From contig NZ_FMDO01000014.1 of the NCBI RefSeq assembly GCF_900095305.1, forward strand, positions 1 to 64,000: DNA of 64,000 nucleotides, read 5' to 3'. Of the stretch, positions 1 to 8,353 are shown one piece after another. This DNA comes from Proteiniborus sp. DW1. Its GTDB lineage: Bacteria; Bacillota; Clostridia; Tissierellales; Proteiniboraceae. Under the pieces are notes generated by a model. The model was not told the DNA's origin and did not search any database. It saw nothing but the letters and a program-made list of their open reading frames with translations. Position numbers and translations under genes: made by a program. How positions within the stretch are numbered: position 1 is the first letter of the stretch; each line of letters begins with the position of its first letter.

Positions 1-31
1 TAAAGAGAAAGCAAACGCTTTCTCTTTACTT
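1..31 (+). terminator. Rho-independent terminator hairpin, 5' exon of the intron
   Basis: A perfect 12-bp stem (TAAAGAGAAAGC with GCTTTCTCTTTA) closes a 4-nt AAAC loop and is followed by a short pyrimidine run. The group IIC intron begins immediately after it, which is the known insertion habit of this intron class. The gene it terminates lies left of the window or is the minus-strand gene ending inside the intron. Confidence 0.75.
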
Positions 32-476
32 GTGTGCGCCCAGCATGGGCGTAAACTAGTCGGTGAAAGTCCGATACGGGGGTTGATAGTGCCAACCGTT
101 AGCTTAAGCCAAGGGTGTCCATCGTGAGGTGGAATCTGAAGGAAGTCGGCGGCAAAACTCCGGTCTGAGGTACACGAATCACATTCGAGGCTTAACCCTG
201 TGGATGAGGTTGCACAACAAACCAAAGTCCTAAACTATCCGAAACAGGGAAAGTAAATGTGGCAGATATATGGAGCCCTATGTGTTAGGATAGTTGTCGT
301 ATAGAAGAAATAATATATAATAGAATTACGACAATAACCTAAGGAGAAAAACTATGGCTTGGATTTAGACCTGGAATGAATACAAGAGATGTATTAGAAA
401 GAATATGAATGTGTACAGCAAAATATGAGAACACAATCAAAGCCTGTAGTTGGGTATACCAGATATGCTGATGACA

Positions 477-1468
477 GTGCGCCACGAAAGCGCATGAGAT
501 GTGCTTGAGTAGCGCAAATCATGTAGCTATGCTATATGGTAGATGAAGGTAGGCCCTTCGAAACCGTCATACAGGTGAAAGTTTCAAACCACCTTAAGTT
601 GCTATAGTCAAAAGCTATGGTAGTGAGCGTTAAGGAAAAGGTAGAACAAGATTCTACCAGGTAAGTATCATAAATATGAATACAGATGAATCACTGATAA
701 GAAGTTCAGGAACACCACAGGGTGGTGTAATAAGTCCAGTACTAGCAAATCTTTTTATGCACTATGCTTTTGATATGTGGATGAAGAAAAACTATCCAAA
801 TGACCCATGGGCAAGATATGCAGATGATGGAATAGCACATTGTAAAACACTAACAGAAGCAGAAAGCCTGTTAAAAGCATTAAAAGTGGGACTTGAAGAA
901 ATAGGGCTAGAACTTCACCTAGATAAAACTCGAATTGTCTATTGCAAAGATGATGACCGAAAGGGAAAGTATACAAATGAAACCTTTGATTTTCTAGGAT
1001 ATACATTTAGACCTAGATTATCCAAAAGCAAATATGGAAAATTCTTTGTGAACTTCACACCTGCTGTCAGCAACAAGGCAAGTAAAGCAATGAGACAGAC
1101 AATAAGAAGTTGGAGATTACAACTTAAACCAGATAAGGAATTGAAAGATATAGCTAACATGTCTAATCCAGTTATAAGAGGATGTATAAATTACTGCGGA
1201 AGATTCTATAAATCAGCACTGTATCTTGTATTAAGGTATGTAAACGCAGCCTTAAGGAACTGGGCTAGAAGAAAATATAAGAAACTATCACGTGGGAAAA
1301 GAAAAGCTGAACATTGGTTGGGGAAAATAGCTAAAAATCTACCTAAATTATTTGCACACTGGCAAATAGGAATAGTACCAACGGCTGAATAATGGGAGCC
1401 GGATGAGCTGAGAGGTTCAAGTCCGGTTCTGAGAGAGACTGAGGGTGAGACTCCCTTGGTCTACTCAC
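477..1468 (+). mobile_element. Nested group II intron inside the outer intron's YADD codons
   Basis: The 5' end GTGCGCCACGAAAGCGC begins one base after the GAC codon of the outer RT YADD motif. The 3' end carries a domain V (1396-1430, GAGCCGGATGAG...GTCCGGTTCT) and a domain VI stem with an unpaired adenine at 1463 as candidate branch point, ending in AC at 1468. The sequence differs from the outer intron, so this is a separate lineage. Only about 190 nt separate the 5' end from the RT fragment, so much of domains I-IV and the RT N-terminus is deleted. Removing 477-1468 joins YADD in frame to the maturase C-terminus. Confidence 0.8.
676..1392 (+). pseudogene. Truncated group II intron reverse transcriptase (inner intron)
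   Basis: A 238-residue open frame holds the RT4 motif GTPQGGVISPVLANLF near residues 12-27, the catalytic YADDG near residue 48, the later RT blocks (FDFLGYTFRPR near 105) and a basic C-terminal maturase/thumb region. Group II intron RTs normally run beyond 400 residues; RT0-RT3 are absent here. The first ATG has no convincing ribosome site, so the start is an artefact of truncation. It sits directly upstream of the inner intron's domain V, the normal place for a domain IV ORF. Catalysis is unlikely without the fingers region. Confidence 0.8.
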
Positions 1469-1754
1469 CTGGAGCTGTTGTCTGGAAAATCTGGAAACTA
1501 GTAAGGACTAGATTTAAAAATCTAATGAAACTAGGAGTCCCAAGAGATATAGCCTAGCAATTCGCCAACACTCGTAAAGGTTACTGGAGAATATCTAACA
1601 GTCACATATTAAATAAAACCATAACTAATCAAAGACTGATTAATCATGGTTTTAAAAGTTTAGCTTCACAGTATAATAAATTTAGATTGTCTTAATGAAC
1701 CGCCAAGTACCGAACGGTATGCTTGGTGGTGTGAGAGGACGGTAATTAAAATAA

Positions 1755-2570
1755 TTAATTACCTCCTACTCGATTATAAATATGGGCTGCTTGATTTAGC
1801 TGATCTATTGCAGCACTTACTAGTCGAGATGAATCAATCTGTGCTGTAGTATGACATCTAAGTGTCTGTATTTCAGAGTTTATTTTATATATTTCATCGG
1901 ATATCTTTTTGAGAAGCTGACTAATTTCTAAAGCAAACTTTTCACTATTGCTTGCTAATGCTTGAACTTCTTTAGCTACTACAGAAAAACCCAGACCATG
2001 TTCTCCTGCTCTTGCAGCTTCTATATTTGCATTTAGACCTAATATCTTAGTTTGATTAGCAATTGTATTTACATATTTTATAACTTTATCGCTTTCTTCA
2101 ATGTATTTATTTGAGGCTTCTGTAGATAAGTTGAGATTGTCACCTATACTGTGGATCGCATTTATAGAATTATATATTGACTGTAGGTTTTCCTGTACAG
2201 TATTAGATGTTTTAGTAATAGCTTCAATTTGTTTATTTAGCTTTATTAAGGTACTTATATTTCCTTCCACTAGAGTAGATACTAATAAAGCAGCATGGGA
2301 ATCTATTATTTTGCATTTATCTTTGAATTTTTCAAATAAGATATCTGCAACCTTTTTTGAACCTGTTGCTTCTATTATCATATCAGCAGGTACACTTGAT
2401 ATATCATCAATGGATGATGAATATTTTATTTTAAGCTTTTTTGCCAAAACTATACCTGGAGCATCTAGATCTAAATCTACAACTATAGTAATATTTATAT
2501 CATCTATTTCAGTTAAAGATTTAATAAGATTTGTCCCACCTTGGCCTGCTCCTACTATTGCAATATTCAT
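1755..2570 (-). CDS. Soluble methyl-accepting-type signalling protein with NAD(P)-binding N-terminus
   Basis: I start at ATG 2570, which follows GGGGAG. Residues 1-110 form a Rossmann-like domain ([16 protein letters not shown], then VVDLD and IIEATGS), as in dehydrogenase NAD(P)-binding domains. Residues about 130-265 are a methyl-accepting chemotaxis signalling hairpin with the tip [19 protein letters not shown] and [13 protein letters not shown]. No membrane helix is seen, so it should be cytosolic and could couple nucleotide or redox state to CheA/CheW; that coupling is inference. The last codons (N-R-V-G-G-N-stop) lie inside the group IIC intron, so insertion replaced the original C-terminus. 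Confidence 0.75.
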   Translation of the reverse strand: MNIAIVGAGQGGTNLIKSLTEIDDINITIVVDLDLDAPGIVLAKKLKIKYSSSIDDISSVPADMIIEATGSKKVADILFEKFKDKCKIIDSHAALLVSTLVEGNISTLIKLNKQIEAITKTSNTVQENLQSIYNSINAIHSIGDNLNLSTEASNKYIEESDKVIKYVNTIANQTKILGLNANIEAARAGEHGLGFSVVAKEVQALASNSEKFALEISQLLKKISDEIYKINSEIQTLRCHTTAQIDSSRLVSAAIDQLNQAAHIYNRVGGN

Positions 2571-2727
2571 ATAATCTCCCCTTTGAATATATATAATAAA
2601 TTTTCTATTCGTCATAAGAGGAAAAAAATCCTTCAAGATATAAATAGTATTATATTTAACAATTGCAAAATGATGCTGAAGTATTGTATGCTAATAAATA
2701 GATTAAAAGCTTTTATGGGGTGATATA

Positions 2728-2934
2728 TTGCTGTACATAGGTATTATATTTATTATTGTGGGACTTTATTGTATTTTACAAGATTTTTTCGATATGAAAA
2801 TTCTAGTAAAGGAGAAGGTAATAGTTAGAAATAGAAAATTTACTGTAGATGATTATTTTAAGATAAAGTTAGTTCTGGGATTGTTTGCTATTATAGTTGG
2901 AATTCTATCTATAGTAAATCACTTAATATACTAA
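2728..2934 (+). CDS. Small two-helix membrane protein
   Basis: The 68-residue protein starts at TTG 2728 behind GGGGTGAT. It has hydrophobic segments at about residues 2-19 and 47-66, separated by a charged loop (KILVKEKVIVRNRKFTVDDYFK). It precedes the large membrane protein gene at 2947 by 12 nt and is probably cotranscribed with it. I do not recognise the family, and no function can be assigned. Confidence 0.6.
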   Translation: MLYIGIIFIIVGLYCILQDFFDMKILVKEKVIVRNRKFTVDDYFKIKLVLGLFAIIVGILSIVNHLIY

Positions 2935-2946
2935 AAGGGTGTAATT

Positions 2947-4899
2947 ATGAGGAAAAAAAGAAACTTAACTTTACTAATAATTTTTATAGTGTTTTTTTCA
3001 TTTCTTGGATTTCCAAGCTATAGCCTAGCTAGTAATCCAAAGACACTAATTATAGTATTAGACGAATTAGACTTTGATATATCTAAAAGAATTATTAGCA
3101 ATGATATGTCTTTAGGACTTATGAGTATAAAGACAGCAGGCCTGTACAAGGAAAGCAGCAAAGAAAGCCTTTTTATGACCATGGCGGAAGGAAGAAGGTT
3201 AAAGATAAAAAGGGGACTATATCAAGGAACTCAGAGTCTAAACACAGGCTCAATTCAGGTTCAAGGATATGACAATATAATTAAGGACTTTAAAAATAGA
3301 TATCCTAATTTTTCTCGGAAAGTAAGTTTTTTAGGTGATAACTTAAAGGAAAATGGAATAAGGACAGGTTTTCTGGGAAAAGGGCCTTCATCATTGCTTG
3401 TAGCAAATAAAGAAGGGCAAATTAACAGAGGTATAGACTATATTGATTATAACAATAAATGGCTAAAGGAAAATACTGATGAATTGCTTAAGTATATAGA
3501 TGTGTTAGTGGTATCTTATGAGATTGATGGTAAGCAAAATAGAATTCAAATATTAAAAGATTATATTGATGAATTTAACGATGTTCATCTATATGTGTTT
3601 CCTGAAAACATTAAGGGAGATATATCTTATAGATTGAATAGCACTCTTGTTCCCTTAATATATAGGAATATTGGAGATAAAGTTGGGGTTATAACTAGTA
3701 ATACAACAAAAAGAGAGGGGCTAGTAAGTAGCCTGGATATAAAGGTAGATATAGAGACAGTGTATGGAATCAATAAAGACGGTAATATTGGTAATAAGAT
3801 TTATGTTCATGAAAGAAGTAATATCATTGAGGAAAACGAAAAAAACCTCCTTGAATTTTTGAACTTAAATATTATTAAATATGTCTTTCATGGATATGTG
3901 ATTATTAGTCAGATCTATATTTTATATAACTACATATTTAAGAAAAAAAGGTATAATCAACAACATAAGATTATAATGACAAGCGTACTTTTGAGTATTT
4001 TATTATCGATAATATATGGATTAATTAATCTTCATAGATATATAATTGTCTACTGTACTTTAGTAATTCTTAGTTCTTTGGTAATATCAAAGATTTTGAT
4101 TCAAAGAGGAATAAACCCTATTAATGCAATAGCTACCATGACTAATATATTAATTTTAATAGGAGTATATTTCAATTTTAATATAGTGTATGATTCTTTT
4201 ATCGGATATAACAATATTGTTGCAGCAGGAAGATTTTATGGTCTCAATAACGATATTATGGGTGTCTTAATAGCTACGTCTATTATTACATTTTATAGCT
4301 TGAAAAGGTTGATTTCAAATTATTTACCGCCTTTTATTGCATTATTATATTTTCCAATAGTAATACTTGCTTTGTCAGGAAAGTATGGAGCTAATGTGGG
4401 TGGATATATAACTTCTATTGTGCTATTTTTAATATTAATATATTTAACACTATTTAGTTATAACAAAACCAAGAAGGGTGTATTAGCTTTAATTTTAATA
4501 GGAATTGTTATTTTAGGAGTGAGTGTTTTAATTGATTCCGATAGTGCAAACCCTAGCCATGCAGGAAAACTTGTTGAAAGGATTAAAATATTTGGATTAA
4601 ATGAGTTAACATACATCATAAATGTTAAGCTAAAGCAGCTTATTACCATGTCATTACTCCCACCTTGGAGTATAATTATATTGTTCCAATTGTTCTTTCT
4701 TAGAAGATTTTATAAAGAAGAAAAGCAGCTAATTAAGCCTATTAATAAAACTCATGTTGAATCCTTTGAGAAATATTGTATAATATTTGTAGGTTCAATT
4801 ATTGCATTTATTATTAATGATACTGGTGCAGTTTCATTTACCTACATAAATACATACTTAATTGCATCTCTTTTTAACACGTATAAATTAGAATTATAG
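2947..4899 (+). CDS. Large membrane protein with extracellular alkaline-phosphatase-like domain
   Basis: The 650-residue protein starts with a signal sequence or anchor (residues 5-28). An exported domain of about 280 residues follows, opening with KTLIIVLDELDF, which resembles the metal-binding strand of alkaline-phosphatase-superfamily proteins. From about residue 310 there are roughly nine to ten hydrophobic helices, including the motif GRFYGLNNDIMGVLIA, which I recall from poorly described membrane proteins of Firmicutes and Actinobacteria. It may modify an envelope polymer, but this is inference. The PTS IIA gene starts 5 nt after its stop, so the two are cotranscribed. Confidence 0.65.
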   Translation: MRKKRNLTLLIIFIVFFSFLGFPSYSLASNPKTLIIVLDELDFDISKRIISNDMSLGLMSIKTAGLYKESSKESLFMTMAEGRRLKIKRGLYQGTQSLNTGSIQVQGYDNIIKDFKNRYPNFSRKVSFLGDNLKENGIRTGFLGKGPSSLLVANKEGQINRGIDYIDYNNKWLKENTDELLKYIDVLVVSYEIDGKQNRIQILKDYIDEFNDVHLYVFPENIKGDISYRLNSTLVPLIYRNIGDKVGVITSNTTKREGLVSSLDIKVDIETVYGINKDGNIGNKIYVHERSNIIEENEKNLLEFLNLNIIKYVFHGYVIISQIYILYNYIFKKKRYNQQHKIIMTSVLLSILLSIIYGLINLHRYIIVYCTLVILSSLVISKILIQRGINPINAIATMTNILILIGVYFNFNIVYDSFIGYNNIVAAGRFYGLNNDIMGVLIATSIITFYSLKRLISNYLPPFIALLYFPIVILALSGKYGANVGGYITSIVLFLILIYLTLFSYNKTKKGVLALILIGIVILGVSVLIDSDSANPSHAGKLVERIKIFGLNELTYIINVKLKQLITMSLLPPWSIIILFQLFFLRRFYKEEKQLIKPINKTHVESFEKYCIIFVGSIIAFIINDTGAVSFTYINTYLIASLFNTYKLEL

Positions 4900-4903
4900 C
4901 TGG

Positions 4904-5374
4904 ATGGTGATGGTAAAATTGTTAATTGACTTAATTACTGAAGGCACTATTGATTTGGAAGTTAGTGCTGAGAACTGGGAGGCAGCTGTCCGTAAGGGTG
5001 GCGAGCTCTTAGTGAGTAGTGGAGCAGCAGAAAATCGGTACATAAAAGCAATGATAGAGATGGTTAGACAATTAGGACCTTATATTGTAATTTCTAAAGG
5101 AATAGCTTTTCCACATGCAAGACCTGAGGATGGTGTGTTAAAAAATGGTGTGAGCCTTATTACATTAAAAGAAGCTGTGGATTTTGGAGATGAAGACAAT
5201 GATCCTATTAAGCTAGTAATATCCTTTTGCTCTACAGATTCAGAAGGTCATCTCACTGCATTATCTGAGCTGGTGGATTTCTTAAGAGATGAGGATGCTG
5301 TTAATAATGTCATGAATGCAAAAAGTAAAAGCGAAGTTGTAGAAATAATGAAGAGAGTTGTTGCAGCAGGATAA
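4904..5374 (+). CDS. PTS IIA protein, fructose/mannitol (PTS_IIA_2) type
   Basis: The 156-residue protein contains the conserved phosphohistidine motif GIAFPHARPEDGV with His71, typical of EIIA-Fru/Mtl domains. The whole length is one EIIA domain, with no IIB or IIC partner nearby. It is the last gene of a unit with the membrane protein at 2947 and is followed by a strong terminator. Isolated IIA proteins of this type may feed an unlinked transporter or act as regulators. Two ATGs, 4904 and 4910, are both possible starts. Confidence 0.85.
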   Translation: MVMVKLLIDLITEGTIDLEVSAENWEAAVRKGGELLVSSGAAENRYIKAMIEMVRQLGPYIVISKGIAFPHARPEDGVLKNGVSLITLKEAVDFGDEDNDPIKLVISFCSTDSEGHLTALSELVDFLRDEDAVNNVMNAKSKSEVVEIMKRVVAAG

Positions 5375-5396
5375 CCAAAAGTTATCCTGTTTTTTT
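5369..5396 (+). terminator. Rho-independent terminator after the PTS IIA gene
   Basis: GGATAAC and GTTATCC form a 7-bp stem around a CAAAA loop, followed by TG and seven T. The stem overlaps the stop region of the IIA gene. Confidence 0.9.
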
Positions 5397-5410
5397 AATA
5401 ACTTACTCGA

Positions 5411-5600
5411 TTTTCTGAATGTTTTTCTCAGTAAATCAGGTAAATCAAATGCACCAAGCACCAAATTTGAACGACCGAAGAGAGTTAATAAATTTGGTGC
5501 TTGACTGCTTTATGGCCTAGCCTAATTTTCCGGACGCTTTTAATCGGAAAATTTATGGTGGCAAATTTAGTCTCCTTACGTAAAATATTAGTGCAAAGAG
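5411..5600 (+). other. Structured non-coding stretch upstream of the arginine-rich gene
   Basis: Two inverted repeats stand in tandem. AAGCACCAAATTT (5456-5468) pairs perfectly with AAATTTGGTGCTT (5490-5502). AATTTTCCG (5524-5532) pairs with CGGAAAATT (5545-5553). Neither is followed by a T-run, so they do not look like simple terminators. They may form a leader for the gene at 5623 or be a degenerate repeat. I do not recognise a known riboswitch. Confidence 0.4.
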
Positions 5601-5622
5601 ATTGAAGTAAGGAGGTTGAACT

Positions 5623-6024
5623 ATGGATGATATAGATAGATATTTAGAAGACTCTGATATATATAGGAGATATCCAGATTTATATCGTAGACTATACCCA
5701 AAAGTAAGTGATTGCCTTGAAAGATATATTAGAGAAAAAGGAGAAGATTGGGAACCTACAGATAGTGAAATAGAAGACATGACTGATGAAATATATGACA
5801 GAATGAAGAGAGAGTGTCCCGAAATAGATGAAGACTTAGATGAAAGAAAGTATTGGATGAGTAATGTAGATGCTATGCAAAGACCTTTTTATGGTAGAAG
5901 AAGGCTAACTAGAGACTTAATTGCCATAATATTACTTGGAAGCTTGTTAAGCAGAAGAAGGAGAAGGAGAAGAAGATTTTACGACTATCTAGGTTACGGA
6001 TATGGACTAGGCCACTGGTATTAG
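5623..6024 (+). CDS. Hypothetical acidic protein with arginine-rich tail
   Basis: The 133-residue protein starts at ATG 5623 behind AAGGAGG. Residues 1-75 are acidic with regularly spaced Tyr, Asp and Arg (YRRYPDLYRRLYPKVSDCLERY). A short hydrophobic stretch (about 98-108, LIAIILLGSLL) precedes eight consecutive arginines and a Tyr/Gly-rich end. It has its own ribosome site and a terminator 10 nt past the stop, so it is likely a real monocistronic gene. I do not recognise its function. Confidence 0.65.
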   Translation: MDDIDRYLEDSDIYRRYPDLYRRLYPKVSDCLERYIREKGEDWEPTDSEIEDMTDEIYDRMKRECPEIDEDLDERKYWMSNVDAMQRPFYGRRRLTRDLIAIILLGSLLSRRRRRRRRFYDYLGYGYGLGHWY

Positions 6025-6033
6025 TTGGTAGTC

Positions 6034-6060
6034 AATAGGGTGGATTTCCACCCTATTATT
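6034..6060 (+). terminator. Rho-independent terminator hairpin
   Basis: AATAGGGTGG and CCACCCTATT form a perfect 10-bp stem with a 4-nt ATTT loop, followed by ATTATG. It ends the gene at 5623 and lies directly upstream of the intron scar. Confidence 0.8.
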
Positions 6061-6063
6061 ATG

Positions 6064-6092
6064 GTGAGCCCAGCATGGGCGCACTACTCGAT
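6064..6092 (+). mobile_element. 29-nt scar of a group IIC intron
   Basis: The 5' part, GTGAGCCCAGCATGGGCG, matches the first 20 nt of the group IIC introns at 32 and 28150 apart from a small deletion. The last part, CACTACTCGAT, matches their 3' ends. Everything between is gone. Like the other two copies it lies 3-7 nt behind a terminator hairpin. This looks like the deletion remnant of a third insertion. Confidence 0.7.
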
Positions 6093-6353
6093 TTATTAAA
6101 ATACTAATTAGAATAAAATGACTGTTATGGTCAAAGCCTTGGAAAAGGTTTTCTTAATTTTTTGTAATATACATTACTATTAGCTACAACCTGCTTAAAT
6201 ACATGTTTTAAGTATAATACATTAATTTAACAAACTTTGATAAAAAGATAACAACATAGTATACTATTTTCATAAAAAGAAAGGCTATATTCAAATATCT
6301 TCAAAACTATTATCAGTAATAGATAAGATAAATAATAATTTTTTTATATAAAA
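6093..6353. other. AT-rich intergenic region upstream of the hydrogenase operon
   Basis: About 260 nt with no convincing ORF. It should hold the hydrogenase operon promoter, but I see no strong -35/-10 pair with correct spacing. The right end carries the candidate Rex site. Confidence 0.4.
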
Positions 6354-6371
6354 TTGTCAAATTAATAACAA
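6354..6371 (+). promoter_or_regulatory. Candidate Rex (redox) operator
   Basis: TTGTCAA, four bases, then ATAACAA fits the clostridial Rex consensus TTGTTAA-N4-TTAACAA with one mismatch per half. It ends two bases before the AAGGGGG ribosome site of the first hydrogenase gene. Rex senses the NADH/NAD ratio and often represses fermentative and hydrogenase genes; its role here is inference. Confidence 0.5.
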
Positions 6372-6387
6372 TTAAGGGGGTGTAGAT

Positions 6388-6633
6388 GTGGTTACTATAA
6401 ATGTTTGCATTGGTAGTGCATGTCATCTAAAGGGAGCCTACAATGTGATAAAGAATCTACAAGATATTATAGAAGAAAGACAGTTATCAGATAAGGTGAT
6501 AGTAAAGGCAGCTTTTTGCCTAGGAGAATGTACTAAAGCTGTTTCGGCAAGGGTAGATGATGATAAGGTAGTTTCAGTTGGGGAGGAAACTGTGGCAGAA
6601 TTTTTTGAACAGCATGTAATTAGGAGGCTATAA
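6388..6633 (+). CDS. Thioredoxin-like [2Fe-2S] ferredoxin, first hydrogenase operon gene
   Basis: The 81-residue protein starts at GTG 6388 after AAGGGGG. It has the NuoE/thioredoxin-like [2Fe-2S] pattern: CIGSAC near the N-terminus (Cys7, Cys12) and CLGEC near residues 44-48. It is only the iron-sulfur half of a NuoE subunit. It probably carries electrons to or from the hydrogenases encoded next, beginning 1 nt after its stop. The four-gene order resembles the hfsABCD cluster I recall from Thermoanaerobacterium, where this would be HfsA. Confidence 0.85.
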
Positions 6634-6634
6634 A

Positions 6635-8353
6635 ATGAAGTTTATCAATTTCGAAAAAGAAAATTGTAATAACTGTAATAAGTGCCTAAGAGCGTGTCCT
6701 TCTAAAGCTATTGCAATTCTTGAGGACCATGCTGAAATAGTCGATGATCTATGTATTTTCTGTGGCAAGTGTCAAGTTGTATGTCAAAAAGGAGCTTTAC
6801 ATATCAAAAGCAATGTAGAACAAGTAAAGGAAGCTATAAGAAATAAAAAGAAAGTAATAGCAAGCATAGCGCCTTCCTTCCCAGGAGCTTTTGATATGGA
6901 TGATGAGTATCAAATTGTGACAGCATTAAAAAACTTAGGATTTGAAATAGTTGAAGAGACGGCTATAGGTGCTGAAATAGTACTTGACTATTATAACAAG
7001 TATTGGGAAGAAGGAAACTATGAGAATCTCATTACTACAAGTTGTCCTTCAGTTAATAATCTCATAGAAAAATACTACCCTTCATTGACTAAATACATGA
7101 TACCAGTAGTATCACCAATGCTAGCCCATGGAAAACTCCTAAAACATAAATATGGTATAGATAGTGTAGTTGTATTCATAGGACCATGCTTAGCTAAAAA
7201 AGTTGAAGCAGAAGATTTCCAACATAAAGGGATAATAGATTCTGTACTGACTTTTGAAGAGCTAGACAATTGGCTAATAGAAGAAAAAATAGTATTAAAA
7301 AATCTTTTGCCTCAACCGTTTGATTGTACTTCATATAAGAGGGGAAGCTCTTTTCCAGCTAAAGGAGGGCTGATTGAGTCTAATGGAACTTATGAAGGCA
7401 AATATGAAGTTATGAGAATTAATGGAGTAGGGAATTGTCTGGAATTCCTCAAGTGTATTGAAAAAGATAGGGTAAGTGGAATCTTTGCTGAGCTTAATAT
7501 TTGTAAAAACAGTTGTTTAAGTGGTCCGGGAATGCCTAAAGATAATACAAATCACTATACTAGAATTGACAAAGTCAAGAAATATATTAATAAAAAGAAG
7601 AATTATGCTCAGGGTGATATAGGGTATAATGTTGAAAAAATAGATTTTACTAAGAAATTTTTTAATAGGAAAGTAAATAGAAAAAAAGCATCTGAAGAAG
7701 AAATTAAAGAGATATTAAGAAAAATGGGCAAGCATAGATCTGAAGACGAGCTTAATTGCATTGCATGCGGCTATGTATCATGTAGAGAAAAGGCGGAATC
7801 TGTATTTGAAGGAATGTCTGACATAAATATGTGCTTACCTTTTATGAGAGCTGAAGCCGAGAGCCTAAGAAATGTAATTTTCAAAAATAGTCCAAATATT
7901 ATCTTTATTCTAGATGAAGATCTTAAGGTTAAAGAGTTCAACCCAAAATCTGAAAAGGTATTTAAGGTTAAGGCAGAGGCTATGATAGGTGAACCTATAT
8001 CAAAGCTAATAGATGAGGATATCTTTAGAAATGTTATTTTAACTAAGGAAAATTTAATCGGACAAAAACTAGTATACTCCAATTATGGTTTGGTTCTAAT
8101 AGGAAACATTATGTATCTAGAAAAAGAAAACGTTTTGATGGTGATTATGATTGATGTTACCTTAGCTGAAAGAGATAAGGAAGAGCTTGCTATTGTAAAA
8201 GAAAAGACTATAAATGCAGCACAGGAAGTAATAGAAAAACAAATGAGGGTAGCTCAGGAAATTGCAAGCCTTCTTGGAGAAACTACTGCAGAAACCAAAG
8301 TTATACTTACAAAGCTAAAGGATATTGCTCTAGGAGAGGCTGGTGATATCTAA
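6635..8353 (+). CDS. PAS-containing [FeFe]-hydrogenase-like sensory protein
   Basis: The 572-residue protein has, in order, two [4Fe-4S] ferredoxin motifs ([23 protein letters not shown]; residues 8-50), a hydrogenase H-cluster domain (about 65-330), a four-cysteine Fe-S motif (CIACGYVSC) and a PAS domain (about 405-510) with a short coiled tail. The H-cluster loops are diverged from catalytic enzymes: TTSCPSV in place of TSCCP, GPCLAKK retained, and [11 protein letters not shown] in place of the CVGGCIGGG loop. This fits the group C sensory hydrogenases (HydS/HfsB type), expected to sense H2 or redox state rather than make H2. It overlaps the phosphatase gene by one base. Confidence 0.85.

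Larger units (their letters stand above)
354..1692 (+). pseudogene. Remnant of the outer intron's reverse transcriptase/maturase
   Basis: Pieces of a group II intron maturase survive on both sides of the inner intron. At 361 a fragment reads GFRPGMNTRDVLERI, matching the RT2 region. At about 450-475 another reads VGYTRYADD, the catalytic motif. After the inner intron, 1469-1692 encodes the C-terminal maturase region (WKIWKLVRTRFKNLMKLG, later NTRKGYWRI) with one in-frame stop. A strong AAGGAG site precedes ATG 354, but that frame stops after four codons. Most of the protein between RT2 and the X domain is missing, so it is dead. Confidence 0.8.
32..1774 (+). mobile_element. Group IIC intron, interrupted by a second group II intron
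   Basis: The 5' end GTGTGCGCCCAGCATGGGC and about 240 nt of domain I match the O. iheyensis-type group IIC layout as I remember it. A 34-nt domain V (1697-1730, GAACCGCC...GGTGGT) and domain VI follow, ending in CTACTCGAT. The same 5' and 3' ends occur in the short copy at 28150-28537, which fixes the borders. The element lies directly behind a terminator hairpin. Its reverse-transcriptase gene is broken by deletion, frameshift and a nested intron (477-1468), so it cannot make its own protein. The ribozyme core looks intact, so splicing or mobilisation in trans is possible. Confidence 0.9.

Noticed and set aside
2101-2574. A 157-codon plus-strand frame opposite the signalling gene.
   Set aside because: The minus-strand frame encodes recognisable NAD-binding and MCP domains, and the plus frame has no motif or ribosome site.
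5397-5411. AACTTACTCGAT behind the PTS IIA terminator, similar to the group IIC intron 3' end CTACTCGAT.
   Set aside because: Only about nine bases match and no 5' end is present, so a fourth intron scar cannot be supported.
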